From Maea johnstoni (taxonomy: Eukaryota; Annelida; Polychaeta; Spionida; Magelonidae): a stretch of DNA of 64,000 nt. This document shows, piece after piece, positions 20,500 through 32,574 of this stretch. The DNA is taken from NCBI GenBank assembly GCA_963942565.1, contig OZ012685.1, forward strand, positions 57,513,917 to 57,577,916, in the 5' to 3' direction. Made by a program: the position numbers and the translations under genes. The notes below the pieces were generated by a model. The model was not told the DNA's origin, did no database searches, and saw only the letters and a list, made by a program, of their open reading frames with translations. Positions within the stretch are counted from its first letter, which is position 1; every line of letters starts with the position of its first letter.

Positions 20500-21140
20500 G
20501 GGTACAACAATGTTGAGACTGATCTGCTGATGTTCTGGGGAATTGTCAGGATTATTGTGGGACCACGTTAATGTAGCAGATCTGCTGAGGGGGTTCATTG
20601 GGGTCTCGAAGGATTATCCATAATCTGCAAGAAAAAAGGGTACCATAAATTCTCGGAAATATTGGCCAACCTAGGAAACTGGGCTGCTACAATTATTTTA
20701 AAAAATATTTATTTTGAAATTTCAACAATGTCGAAACTGATCTGCTGATGTTCTGGGGAATTGTTAAGGTTCGAATTATGCATAATCTGAAAGAAAAAAG
20801 GCTACACCAATGTTGAAACTGATCTGCTGATGTTCTGGGGAATTGTTAAGGCTTGGATTATGCATAATCTGAAAGAAAAAAGGCTACACCAATGTTGAAA
20901 CTGATCTGCTGATGTTCTGGGGAATTGTTAAGGCTTGGATTATGCATAATCTGAAAGAAAAAAGGCTACACCAATGTTGAAACTGATCTGCTGATGTTCT
21001 GGGGGAATTGTTAAGGCTTGGATTATGCATAATCTGAAATGTTGAAACTGATCTGCTGATGTTCTGGGGGAATTGTTAAGGCTTGGATTATGCATAATCT
21101 GAAATGTTGAAACTGATCTGCTGAGGCTCTCAGGGGTTCA
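20500..21140 (-). repeat. Tandem array of copies of the exon's 3' splice-site region
   Basis: About seven units, with periods of ~82 bp and then ~65 bp. Read on the - strand, most contain a CTTTTTTCTTTCAG|ATTATGCATAATCC-like tract, matching the true acceptor TTCTTCCAG|ATTATGGATAATCC, followed by CAGCAGATCAG, which matches the exon's own sequence. The units nearest the exon are the most exon-like; the outer ones are shorter. Confidence 0.85.
20552..20624 (-). pseudogene. Truncated duplicate of exon 20310-20485
   Basis: After its own intact acceptor (TTTTTTCTTGCAG|A) it reads LWIILRDPNEPPQQICYINV, then VPQ and a TAA. The true exon reads LWIIPRDPNEPPEPQQISYI. Amino-acid identity is high over ~23 codons. 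If spliced in, it would end the protein, so it is either a decayed duplicate or a poison exon. Confidence 0.75.
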
Positions 21141-22303
21141 CTGGCTTGGTGATATTTTTTCCAACCAAAGCATCAAATGAAAAATATCTGAAATATATTT
21201 AAATTTCTACCAAATCAATGTCACTTCTTTCAATATTTCAAATTTTTTTAAATTTATTCTACAGTTATTTTTAAATATACCCTTAATATCCTAGATCAAA
21301 ACATAACTGGGACCTTCGTTGGGTTGGTCATGATCAAAATTTCTCCTTCAAATATTTTTCCACAAGAATGTTCTGGTTTTAAAAAATATCACAAAAATAA
21401 ATAGGAAAATTCTGGGTGCTGCAGGGAAGAATGGGTTAACAAGAAACAAAAACAAAGGGTCAATCAAAACAGAAACTTAATCCCTTGGTTAATTTCTATT
21501 TCCTGTTAGCTGGAAGTTACAAGATAATAGATTGCTTTTGGGCCAAGGAGAAATCCATTTACGATGCAGTTTGAAATATACAGTGTGATTTAATTACTCT
21601 CAATGACAGAGAACCGACCCACTCACTGGGCTCTGGAGAAACCAAAGCTCAGATGCCATACTAATAGGGATTGGAAGGTCAAAATTTTGCAGAAGTATGG
21701 CCATTAATCAATTACACCACTCAAGGGGAAGAGGGTTCTATGGAACTATCGCTGGTGTTCAGCCAATGGGAGACAGGCAGCTATTTTAGTCAGGATGTGT
21801 GCCGTGCTCGTGATGTTCCTGGGCTAACTGCTAGCTGTTAAAGCTCAGAGAACCTGCTTACTGGGCTCTAGAGAAAGAAATGCATAGATGGCATACCAAC
21901 ATGGATTGGAAGGTCAACATTTTGTAGGAGTATGACCGTTATGGAAAAATGAGACTTTAATCAATATCACCACTCAAGGGGATCGAATTTGAGAGCGTTA
22001 TATAGAACTATCGCTGGTGTTCAACCAATGGGAGACAGGCAGCCATTTTAGTCACAATGTGTGCCGTGCTCATGATGTTCCTGGGCTAACTGCTGTTAAA
22101 GCTCAGGGAACCTTCCTGTCCACCGGTTACTGGTTCTAGAGGTAAAGTATGAATTCTTGCCACACACATGTGACTGGACTTGCTCACATCCATTACGTAC
22201 ACAATGAAAATGACCATCTGAATCATTTTCATTGCGCTGCCTGGCAGGTTCCTGGCAAAATAATGACATTTCCCCTATTCTCATGTCACACAATACACAA
22301 ACA
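21141..22303. other. Non-coding stretch with ~250-bp tandem duplication
   Basis: Two units (21605-21845 and 21845-22112) share CTATCGCTGGTGTTCA, CAATGGGAGACAGGCAG and GATGTTCCTGGGCTAACTGC. No exon was recognised. Confidence 0.7.
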
Positions 22304-22512
22304 TTAACCCATTAATGCTTAAGTGTTCATGCAAAATTGTTGTCTGGACGTTACATACTTTTGACAATAACTTGGAAATTTGGAATGATTTCACTAACGA
22401 TTTGAAGAGGAGTTGTTGATAATGTTCTGAATGACATTTCTCCATTAAATATTTTCCTAACAATGCTTTTGCCTGGAAGATTTTCTCAAAATTGCCAGGC
22501 CATGAAGGGAGC
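22304..22512 (+). mobile_element. Family B miniature
   Basis: It starts TTAACCCATTAATGCTTAAG. The right end is worn (GCCAGGCCATGAAGG). Confidence 0.75.
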
Positions 22513-24149
22513 CTCTAAAGCATCATAAGTAGCAAAAATAAAACCGGAGACCAAGAATATCTTAGTGTGTGTGTTATATTCCCTATAAAAGCCCATTCAT
22601 TTAATTCTAAATGAATATTTCAGTATTTAACCCATTAACGCCTGGTAAGTATCAAAACACTTGTGTTCCTAGACCCACTCAACATCTGGTAGTAAATGTG
22701 TCCATATGAACACTATAGCACATTCCCTTAACCCGCCAGGAATCCAAAGCCATTCACCAATATGAGGAAATGATTTGTATAAATCTACACTTTGTATTCA
22801 GTTCTAAACCTCTCTTCCTGGGTGATGGCAGCAACAACCATTTCCTGAGCAAATGTAATCAGAAAAAACGACTCCCATCTGCTCCCCGCCCACTTATCAT
22901 TGGTCCAGATTGATCTTTCCTGATGTCGGATAAGAAGAGAGCTATATGTAGGATTTAAGAGAAGTTAGGGGTTCGCATTCATCAAAAATCAAAGTAAATG
23001 GCATTTCTAACAATACATTTCTGCAGTAATACCGTATTTGTCTGAATAAGCACACAGACCCCTATTAATCACACTCCCCTCCTATTTTCTGGAAATGTTG
23101 GAAACTGCATGGTTTTGCATTGTATATAAGTCCATTTCCAAGCCATTATTACCCTTCTCTTTACTGTCTTGAAATATTATAATTTAGGGCAGATAATTAG
23201 GGCAGTCGCAACAGTCATGTTTTGGCCATGGAATGTTGCCGTGAGCGACACCACACAGGGGGTGTGGTTAAATGCCAGCACCACTTATGGAGTATTTGTC
23301 CATTACCTGCATAACCTTCATAATTTTCAGTTTCTTTACCCCCCAAATCTTACACCTTTCTGTGAGGGCTCTGTTGTGATGCTTGATGTATTTCTCATCA
23401 GCAGACCTTTTAGGCAATATACACTTTGTATAGGCTAAATTGTCAAAAAAAAGCAAGGTAGATGAAAGACAGAGTCTACAAAAATAAACCCTGGCCGCCA
23501 TTTAAAAGCTATCTTTAGTTCATTTCAAAATGCTCACAGCATCAAAGGGCCTGCCCCAATATCCAAGTAGTATAAGGTTTTGCTATTGACTGTTAGCTGC
23601 ATGTCTCTGCAACGGATGTAAAAAGTGACAAAAAAAGTAACTCCTAATTTAAATTCATAGCTTCATTTGAACGCACATCAAGGGATATTCCTATTAAGAC
23701 TGATAGCTCAATCAAGCCTACAGTAAAGTGAAAGTCATGATAAAGTCAAGAATTCAAACAATCGATCACTAGTCCCTTTTTTATCTAGCAGATGCACAGT
23801 GCAACATAACCACTGGCCCCGTTGCAAGTTGCAAGTGAATTTGGCGAAAAACGCCAATGGGGCAAGCTGAAAGAGACCCTGACTTGCCCCGCTTGGCAAG
23901 TAATGTTTTGGGTCCAAGTCCAATCTTACCTTTGTTTAACAGAGTGGCGGGGCAAGTGAAGGTGACGGCAGGGCAAGTCAATTTTAGGGGCAGCTTGTCC
24001 TGTTTAGAAAATAATGTTTTGCAACCTACGTTGCACCCTGAGATGCTCCTTTTTATCTGCCAAAGTCAGAAGTTAAAATCGTAAACCCAGTTCATGTACA
24101 ACCAGCACAAATCATAGGCAATGCATGGCATTACGGATGCCTGTTATCA
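22513..24149. other. Non-coding stretch
   Basis: It includes a TTAACCCATTAACGCC fragment near 22629 and the hAT-like element at 23798-24040. The rest is AT-rich and I see no gene. Confidence 0.5.
23798..24040. mobile_element. hAT-like miniature
   Basis: The ends are AGTGCAACATAACC and GCAACCTACGTTGCACCCTG. They are flanked by AGATGCAC and AGATGCTC, an 8-bp duplication with one mismatch. The interior has repeated GGGGCAAG/CTTGCCCC. Confidence 0.55.
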
Positions 24150-24355
24150 GTCCTTATGCTGCTGGTGACTAATTTGGCCAATACAAAATGATGCAAAAAA
24201 ACTTAAAAAATGATTTAAACCCTGGCAAACTGGTACTCATATGAGAGTACTCAGGTAGATTTATCCAATGAATACCAACATGACAGGGTTTGAATGGTTT
24301 TCGAAAACCTAGCGCATCCTTTGGACAAAAGTAGCCTCAGCATCGAAAGGGTTAA
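24150..24355 (+). mobile_element. Family A miniature
   Basis: The left edge has changed (CAGTCCTTATGCTGCTGG). The right edge CATCGAAAGGGTTAA is intact. Confidence 0.82.
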
Positions 24356-24754
24356 AAGACCCAAAGAGTCCTACCATCAATCTATTTTCTTGCTAGCTAT
24401 CTTATCAGTCACGGCGTGCTGTAATAAATAGATTTATGCAGTTTGTAGCATTTCTTTCTCTCCTGCCAGGCAGAATGGGTATTTAGCCACAGATTGCGCT
24501 GATGAATGCATTAATCACGCTGACATCTTTATGTTTACAAACTGAATACTCGGGCAATAAATCAGCCAGTCATAGGCAATTCTCGACATTTTTATTTATA
24601 CTGGAATTAGGTAAAATCCACGCTGGAAGAGACTATCAGAATTGGATGATGAATTCAGGGATCTTGAATTCAGGGATCTTGAATACAGGGATCTTGATGC
24701 TGCTGCAGTGCTTTTTTGTACAACTCATGTGGTGATGATCACCTACTTTCAAAC

Positions 24755-24974
24755 TTAACCCTTCTAATGCTGAGGCTACTTTTTCCAAAGCACAAGGAAG
24801 CAAAGATTTTTGAAAATCATCCAAACCGTGTTGTATTGGTCGGTATTCATTGGATAGCTCTCAATGGGTACTCTCAGATGAGTACCGGCCCATATGCCAG
24901 GGTTTAAGTCATTTTTCAGCTTTTTTGTACCATTTTGTATTGGCTAAATTAGCCACCAGCAGCATAAGAGTTAA
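24755..24974 (-). mobile_element. Family A miniature
   Basis: It runs from TTAACCCTTCTAATGCTGAG to AGCAGCATAAGAGTTAA. Confidence 0.87.
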
Positions 24975-25043
24975 AGATGAAACATTGTATGAATGAAATA
25001 TATTCATGAAATATGGTCAATGCATAATGCCACAGTTGACTAA

Positions 25044-25278
25044 TTTACCCATTAATGCTTAAGAGTTAATTACCACTGAAATTGCCATCTGAATCTCAGA
25101 TACTTTTGATGCTAACTTGAAAATTATACACCATTCAACAAAGTATTTGAAAGATAGTTGTTAGTAGTGTTTTAAATAACATTTTTCCCTCAAATATTTT
25201 CCTAAGTTTACTTTTGCCGGCATGATTTCATCAAAGTTGAAATGCTGCTTTTGGCCACTGTGAGCATTAATGGGTTAA
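25044..25278 (+). mobile_element. Family B miniature
   Basis: Starts ACCCATTAATGCTTAAGAG; ends GTGAGCATTAATGGGTTAA. Confidence 0.82.
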
Positions 25279-25433
25279 TCTAAAAGGGCAATGCAACCAT
25301 GTTCCTTGTATACAGATCATAACCCCGGATTCTGATATAAATCCAACAAATCAAACTCAGTTTCCTTGCTAGTACTTTTGCTGGAAGTCTTATTAACATC
25401 TTACATAAACCTACTTAAATCTAACATCACATA

Positions 25434-25647
25434 TTAACCCTTATGCTGCTGGTGACTAAATTTGCCAATACAAAATAATACAAAAATCCTGAGAAGTCAC
25501 TGAAACCCTGGCATATGGGTACTCATCTGAGAGTACTGAGTGAGAGCTTTCCAATGAGTACCAACATGACAGGTTTTTAGATGGTTTTCAAAAATCTTTG
25601 CATTCTCGTGCTTTGGAGGAATGTAGCCTTAGCATTGGGAGGGTTAA
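25434..25647 (+). mobile_element. Family A miniature
   Basis: Intact TTAACCCTTATGCTGCTGG start and GCATTGGGAGGGTTAA end. Confidence 0.88.
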
Positions 25648-25781
25648 AGTAATTAGATTTCTTTCAAAGAAATCAAAAAATATAAATGTATGTAACCAAA
25701 ATGCTCATTTAGCAAAAGGCAGAATCTTTCTTCAACTTCAATATTTTTTGCCTGATTACACCCTGCATGTTATGCCATAAT

Positions 25782-25989
25782 TTTACCCTTGTATTGCTGG
25801 CTAATTTAGTCAATACAAAATGATGCAAAAAAAACTTAAAAATGACAGTAACATTGGCATTCGGCTTCTCAGCATGAGCTATCCAATTAATACTTACATG
25901 ACAGGGTTTAGATGGCTTTCAAAATATTTGCGTCCTTGTTCTTTTCCAAATTGGACCAAAGTAGCCTTAGCATTCATTGGAAGGTTTAA
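25782..25989 (+). mobile_element. Family A miniature
   Basis: TTTACCCTTGTATTGCTGGC start, GGAAGGTTTAA end. It has small internal losses. Confidence 0.8.
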
Positions 25990-26292
25990 AGTTATCATAG
26001 CAATTGGATAACGTCTCAAAGAGAATTAGTTTCTGCCTAAATATGATGGGATGAGAAGCCCAAGGGAAATACCATAATACCTCAAGTACATTTGCCAAAA
26101 TGTCTCTTATCCCATAAACTAATGATGCTGCTGTACTAACACACCGTCATTTAATAATCCCTGTATGGATTCAGCCTTTGAACCATTTGCCTCCAAAATT
26201 GCCAATGCAAGGACAGATGTCTAAATGAGCCATCTTCAAAGGGAATGTAGGTTTACATTTTTTGTAGAGAAGTTTTGAAAGATAAATTGTAC

Positions 26293-26490
26293 TTAAGCTC
26301 ATTAATGCCTAAAAGTACCTTTTGAAATTGTTCTCTAATGGTTTAATTTCTTTTGAAAATAACTTGGAAATCATAAGCATAGATTTGCAAAATATTCAAG
26401 TTTGAGTCGTTTGTTGGGTTGTAATTGACATTTTACAATCAAATATTAATCATTTGTGGGGAAAATATCAATAACATCAATCTGGGTGCA
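26293..26490 (+). mobile_element. Degenerate family B miniature
   Basis: TTAAGCTCATTAATGCC start, with AAATAACTTGGAAAT inside. The end is unclear. Confidence 0.5.
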
Positions 26491-26731
26491 CTAACATCAG
26501 AACGAAGAGAGTATTGGTAATTAAAACCAGGTTTAGGAGAATATTATTATCATTCTTTGATTATCATTTGATTATTCACAGCATACAGTTTCTAAACTTT
26601 GTATAGTTCTGAAGGGTACCTTGCGTGTATCAAAAAGATGGTCCCAGTCCCATCACATAACATTTACTGTAAATTATACATATCTAGTCTGTACAGACAT
26701 TAAGACGATAAAGATCCTCATAACTTAAGCT

Positions 26732-26734
26732 GCG

Positions 26735-26794
<60 letters not shown>

Positions 26795-26990
26795 ATATCA
26801 TCAGCATCATCAGCATCATCATCATCATCATCACCACCACCACCACCACCATAATCATCATCACCATGCACCACCACCACCATAATCATCATCATCATCA
26901 TCACCACCACCAACACCACCATCATCATCAATATCATCATCATCATCACCACCACCACCACAATCATCATCAGCAGCAGCAGCAGCACCA
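26732..26990. repeat. (ATC)n/(ACC)n microsatellite
   Basis: About 260 bp of CAT, CAC and CAG triplets. The Asp/Val/Met-rich open frames over it are translation artefacts. Confidence 0.95.
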
Positions 26991-27039
26991 TTTCTGAAGT
27001 CGGTATAGGTCATGGGCCTATAAGTTTCTTGGATAAGGT

Positions 27040-27450
27040 CAGTTTGTGACTCAAGCAGCTGTGCGCAATCATCACACAATGCCCCGCCCCCTTTCACTAT
27101 CTCCTTCCCCTCCTCTGATTATCACACAATTACATAGAGATCCCACCTATCTTCACACATGGCGGGTTCACTGTACACACCCATCAGCCATGTGTGAAAT
27201 GATTACAGCCTTAGTAGTGGGTGCTGGGGGGTCCTGCCCTATAAAGATGGACCGGGACTAATAATAGAGGGGAGAGGCTGGCGGTAATGATGTGCTGCCT
27301 TTCAGCAGATTGGGCTATGAAGACATGATTGCTGCCTGGGAAAGGTTACCTTCATCATGCCTTCATTCTCACGCGCAAGATTGGCAGCCATTTTGACTTT
27401 GGGTTATGATCGACAATTTCGCGTTATGGGGATTGGCAGGACCGGCAGCA
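27040..27450. promoter_or_regulatory. Candidate regulatory patch
   Basis: A low-repeat, relatively GC-rich patch. It has CCCCGCCCCC (GC box, ~27079), CTATCTTCACAC, AATGATTACAGCC, CTATAAAG (~27239) and GCCATTTTGA (YY1-like). No coding frame is seen. The call rests on motif clustering only. Confidence 0.25.
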
Positions 27451-27564
27451 GTGAAATATCTTAAGGTGAAAGGTTATCGGTAAATATATAGAGCTAGGAA
27501 ATGTTTTCAATGAGAAGTAAAATCAGTTATAGAATTCACAGTTCACAGCGAAAGGCCAATGCAT

Positions 27565-27899
27565 AGTCTTAGCCAACAGGGCGTCTGGGTGTCATTTGGA
27601 CACCAAAATCCTCAAAAAGAAAAAATTACCCTTCAGGACACCCACATCATTTTATAGGGAATTTCTTAAAAAATCAATTTCAAGCATATATTTGAACTTT
27701 TTTCGCCTCAATATAATGACATCTCATGACATTGTATATGGACATTGTATATGGACATTGCAACGCTTTATTTCATTAAGTAAATACATGTTTGTGCTTG
27801 TAATTGAGCATATTGTGATCTCCCTTGAACAATTGGACACCCAGAAATTCCAGAATTGCAAATTCTGGGCACCCAGTTTCTAAATCCTGGCCAAGACCC
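27565..27899 (+). mobile_element. Family D (MULE-like) miniature
   Basis: It starts AGTCTTAGCCAACAGGGCG and ends TTTCTAAATCCTGGCCAAGACC. A 13-bp direct repeat AAGGCCAATGCAT lies at 27552-27564 and 27900-27912. Confidence 0.75.
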
Positions 27900-28454
27900 A
27901 AGGCCAATGCATTGATTTCAATGTATTAATATCAGTTTGTTTCATACATAGGATGAAATTTAAAAAAAAAAGCTTATCCACCACCATTTCACCTTAATGG
28001 ACTTAGAAAGGCAACTACAAGGAGGAGATGCATTTATATAAAAGTGCATATAAACTTGGGATTTTTTTTCTTGAGAAGTAAAATCAAATAGGAAAACTTA
28101 TTGAGTGAAAGGCCATGAATTGCTATTATTTTGCATCTGAATTCCTTTGCATTGAATGATATTTTTGTCTAAAGGCCATGTTCTACTTAATTTCATCTTA
28201 TCGGCTTGTTAGTGGTGTACAGCTAGAACATCCTAAGGGAAAGCAATCCATCATAATATATTGCTTAGAAATGCGCCGACTACAAAACAGGGTAAGTGAA
28301 ATTCATAGGAAAAGTGAAATTGCCATCTCATCTCTCCAGCAGGAATTTGAAATATATCAACTTATGCCTTGTTATACATAGCCTAACGGTACAACAAATT
28401 GGTTAGTTTCTGATTATGGTTCAAGTTAATAATTTGCTTCCCATATCTCTTCTG

Positions 28455-28670
28455 TACAGTGAGTTCTTTCTTTTGTACAGTGAGTTCTTTCTTTTGTACA
28501 TTGAGTTCTATCTTCTGTACACTGAGTTCTTTCTTTCTTCAGTACATTGAGTTCTATCTTCTGTACATTGTTTTCATTCTTTTGTACATTGAGTTCTTTC
28601 TTCTGTACATTGAGTTCTTTCTTCTGTACATTGAGTTCTTTCTTCTGTTCTGTACATTGAGTTCCTTCTT
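28455..28670. repeat. 21-bp minisatellite
   Basis: About ten units of CTGTACATTGAGTTCTTTCTT. Because 21 is a multiple of three, it yields a spurious SSFFCTL-type frame. Confidence 0.92.
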
Positions 28671-29592
28671 TGCCATAAAATAAATCATCCTTGTCTAGTC
28701 AGAAGGATGGCTAATTGCTGTAAAATGAAAGAGACTCATGGAAAGCTAAGAATCCCAAAGGTGGCACAATATCTATCAGTCTTCACATCAGTCACTGAGT
28801 GGAACAGCACTAGTCTTATCCAATAAAGAGCACTGAAAATTGATCTATGTTACTTAATTGGGCCTATTTACCCCATCTCTGCCTCAATTGGCCCTAAAAA
28901 GTATGAATATTTCCATGATAAATCTCTGACAATCCAAAGCATCCTTCCTCAAGAATATATTCAAATAAGAAACTCAGGCAAAAGTTGCCGTTGTGATAAT
29001 TGTATGCAGGAATATGTAGGAAATCCTAAGATGATCGAAGCTTGGGAAATAACCAGAATCCCTAGAAATCTCCAGCTTATATTTGATAGTAAAGGCAAAA
29101 ACCTTTAGATTCAAATTAGTGCTTTGGACCCAAAGTATAGTCAAGTATTGCTACACATATTATCTATTATAGTTTCTTTATATTCACATTCCAGCCCTAA
29201 TTACCAAATGGACCTGGGAATACCAAGAACTTCCCGAGATTATCCTAAAAAATCCCAGGATTTCTTAGAATCTATAAGCTCTGTTAGGTAACGGAAGTTT
29301 TAAAATGAAAATATCTAGGCACGCATAGTGACTGCTCACCAAAGGATTCTTGACTGTATATAAAAAGAACTTCCTCATTCTATAACTGATTTATAGATTG
29401 CATTAATACGTTATGATGCACGTCAGATTATATTTTTAAGGAAACATTTCTCCTGATAAATGTTTCCTTTACACACTGCAAACATTTATTCCACAAATCA
29501 ACGTTTAATCCATAACAATGAAATACATCAGGGGGGCTGGGGACATCCTAAGGAAATATCATAAATTGATCATGCCAAATATAGTTTTGTTA

Positions 29593-29806
29593 TTAACACT
29601 TTTATTGATGAGGATACTTTCGTCCAAAGCACAAGGACGCAAAGTATTTTGAAAACCATCTTAACCTTGTTATGTTGGTATTCATTGGATATCTCTCAAT
29701 GAGTCTATCATATGAGTACACATGTGCCACGGTTTCAGTTATTTTTCAGGTTTTTTGCATCATTTTGTATTGGCCAAATTATAGCCACCAGCAGCATAAC
29801 CTTTAA
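29593..29806 (-). mobile_element. Family A miniature
   Basis: TTAACACTTTTATTGATGAGG start; AGCAGCATAACCTTTAA end, sharing its TTAA with the next copy. Confidence 0.82.
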
Positions 29807-30218
29807 AGCTTTCTTTACCGAGGCTACATTTGTCCTGGACACAAAGCTGCAAAAATATTCAAAACTATCTTAACTCTGTCATGTTGGTATTTCATGCAAA
29901 AGCTCATGGTGAGTACTATCAGAAAAATATCAACCCTTATGCTACTGGTGGCTAATTTGGCCAATAAAAAATATGCAAAAAAACTAGTTGAAACCCTGGC
30001 ACATTGGTACTCATCTGAGAGCATTTTATAGTGAGAGCTATCCAATGAAAACTAACATGGTTAAATGGTTTTCAAAATCTTTACCTCCTTGTGCTTTAGA
30101 CAAAATTAGTAGCCTCAGCATTGGAAGGACTAATAAACAAGAGTTTCGGTCATTTTTTCAGCTTTTTTGCATTTATTCTATTTTAAACAAATAGGCCGCC
30201 AGTAGCAGAAGAGTTGCG
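29803..30218 (-). mobile_element. Family A miniature split by another A copy
   Basis: The outer - copy reads GAGGCTACATTTGTCC to GAGTACTATCAG (to 29929). It resumes at GAGTTTCGGTCATTTTTTCAG (30140) and ends GCCAGTAGCAGAAGAG. Confidence 0.75.
29930..30133 (+). mobile_element. Family A miniature nested in an inverted A copy
   Basis: ATCAACCCTTATGCTACTGG start; GCATTGGAAGGACTAA end. Confidence 0.8.
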
Positions 30219-30347
30219 CTAGTTTAGTTTAAGTCTAGATTTGGCTGATCACCAAGAGATTCCAACTCATGGGTTTCCAACCAGATGATTTAAATAAATT
30301 AGACATCAAATGAAGTTTTTTTGTGTGTGAGGGAAGAGAGAGATAGC

Positions 30348-30562
30348 TTAACCCTTACGCTGCTGGTGGCTAATTTGGCCAATACAAAATGATGCAAAAA
30401 CCCTGGAAAGTGTCACTGAAACCCTGGCAAATGGGTACTCATCTGAGAGTACTCAGTGAGAGCTATCAAATGAATACCAACATGACATGGTTTCGAGGGT
30501 TTTCAGAAATCTTTGCATCTTTGTGCGTTGGAGGAAAGTAGCCTCAGCATTGAAAGGGTTAA
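30348..30562 (+). mobile_element. Family A miniature
   Basis: TTAACCCTTACGCTGCTGG to GCATTGAAAGGGTTAA, intact. Confidence 0.88.
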
Positions 30563-31320
30563 GGCCTGGGGATAAATCTCAGAAACACAGCTTTTTGATA
30601 TATTGCTCAATAATGTGGTAGCGTGAATGAAAATAATGATAAAATTGCTTCCGTTTAATCATACTGTGACAAGCAGCAGCAACATAGCTGAAAAGCTGGA
30701 GTTTCTGCACATTCTGGAGATTTCTTACCAAAAGCATTGGTGAGAAAACAACAAATAATCCTAGGATAATGGGTGTGAAATTATTACTTTTGTAAGTTAC
30801 GTACAACTTGTGATGTTAGGAATTTGGAAATTGCCGTAAACACCCAGAATTCTCACAAAACTACATAATAGGTGCATGCTTCAGCTAGGTATGAAATAAA
30901 TATAAACCTAAATAAAGCAATCTAGGAGAGGTACAATAGTTCAGAATTTAAGCACCTATCATAACTGTTTGTGAGGGAAAAGCATATTGATTCATATAAA
31001 GCCTTGGGGTGCCATGAACATCTGACATTTTGCTGAATCAGCAAGTTGTTTATTCCATTCATAAATGTAGCACCCCTCAAAAACCTGACTAATTTGATGA
31101 TATTTCTCCAACAAAAATATTTGGATATTATATATAAGAATCATTCATTGGTGACTTTTCCCATTTTGCAATATTAGCACTATTGAAGATGAGTCTAGAC
31201 CTATAATTAAAGACAGTATGGTATTCGACAAGGTGAAAGTGACATCTGAAACTTAAAGTTCATTTGAAACTTTGCATAAGCTATTATTGTCTGATTTCCG
31301 ATGGAAATAAAAAATACAAA

Positions 31321-31343
31321 GGGGGGGGGGGGGGGGGGGGGGG
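31321..31343 (+). repeat. Poly(G) run
   Basis: 23 consecutive G, able to form a quadruplex. It may be collapsed or miscounted in assembly. Confidence 0.95.
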
Positions 31344-31617
31344 TCACCAGTCATCCTGTCCATATAGGTGGCGCCAAAGTGGCACTAAATTTGCCAATTT
31401 CATGTCTAAAATTGAGAGACCATTTAAAAAATACTGTGCTGATAGAATTTCATCAAACCTTGCATAGGCTTTCATTGCCAGGTCCCTTTTGAATATCTAA
31501 AATAAAAAAGGGGGGTCACTAGTCATCCCGTCCATATAGGTGGCGCCAAAGTAGCACTTCCATCTGCAAATTACATTGTTTGCCACTTTGGCGCCACCTT
31601 TATGGACAGGATGACTA
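31344..31617. repeat. Repeated motif with hairpin
   Basis: GTCATCCTGTCCATATAGG followed by TGGCGCCAAAGTGGC occurs at 31350 and again at 31523. An inverted copy (GCCACTTTGGCGCCACC...GGACAGGATGAC) lies at 31580-31617. The last two form a ~38-bp stem. Confidence 0.85.
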
Positions 31618-32574
31618 TTAAGCATCTCTCATGGTTGACTGTTGCCATTTCACAATAGCTATTGTACCTGGGGCTGGTCTAGACCATAGAGTAATCATCA
31701 TCATTCTGCCCTGGTGCAAGCAGAATGCCTAAACCCCCAAAATGGATGCAATGGGATAAATCTAATCAGGAAACCTCTCATTCTTACTCTCAGATCAAGA
31801 ATTACTGCAACATAGGTCGAGTAGATCATTCAGGATTAGAGCAAGCTCAGACAATTCTTTTAGAGGGAACAGAAAACATAACAATTTCCATACAAGAAAA
31901 TAATTTCTCTGCTTCTTTGTTCCCATTGCGCATGATCTGGTTGAAACACAAAAGGCACAAAAAACATACCCCAGTATTTTGAAGTAGGGCTCACCAATAA
32001 GCCTGTTTAACCCTTATGGAAGATTTTTTTTTCAAATTTTAAAGGTTGACAAAAGTTATGACCACTTTTAGCTTAAAAGGTTTTGAATATAACATAATAA
32101 AACTCCTGATCATACTGGTTGTATGAGACTGAAAGAATTGAATATGTACCGTATTCCTATAGATAATTCTGAGCATGCAGGTCTGGAAAGAGATAGATTT
32201 GCCCTCAGAGGACAATAAGATTTGTGTAATCCATCTCCTGGTAGCTAATCTTTCATTGTCGCTGTCAGCCCCTATCAATCGCGTTAGTGTACGTCCTGCT
32301 ACGTTTCCCAAGGCTTGTCCTTAACCTTCCTATACTAAGAGTATCAAGGTTGTCTAAAGACTCAGCAATGGAAGTTCAAAAACGACCCTAACATTCTTAT
32401 GCCAACAGTATCCAGCAAGTTTCACAACTTTGCCTATTAAATCTGGAAGTTCAAAAAAGATGAAAGGAATGTTTGATTCTTGAAGTTTTTTTTCTAATAC
32501 AAAAATAGTGATACTTATATTTATGTACCATTCATTCAAGTATTTCCTTATATCTGCCACAATATACAAGAACT

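Larger units (their letters stand above)
25990..29592. other. Non-coding stretch
   Basis: It contains a worn B copy (26293-26490), an ATC-type microsatellite (26732-26990), a candidate regulatory patch (27040-27450), a family D element (27565-27899) and a 21-bp minisatellite (28455-28670). No exon is supported. Confidence 0.5.
30563..32574. other. Non-coding stretch
   Basis: It holds a 23-base G run (31321-31343) and a repeated hairpin-forming motif (31344-31617). An open frame at 31725-31982 has no recognisable domain, and I do not call it a gene. Confidence 0.5.

Noticed and set aside
26725-27097. Asp/Val/Met-rich frames
   Set aside because: They come from the ATC/ACC microsatellite.
28459-28683. 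Phe/Ser/Cys repeat protein
   Set aside because: 21-bp minisatellite read in frame.
31725-31982. 85-codon frame as a gene
   Set aside because: No domain, no splice context and no compositional signal; length is unremarkable for AT-rich DNA of this size.
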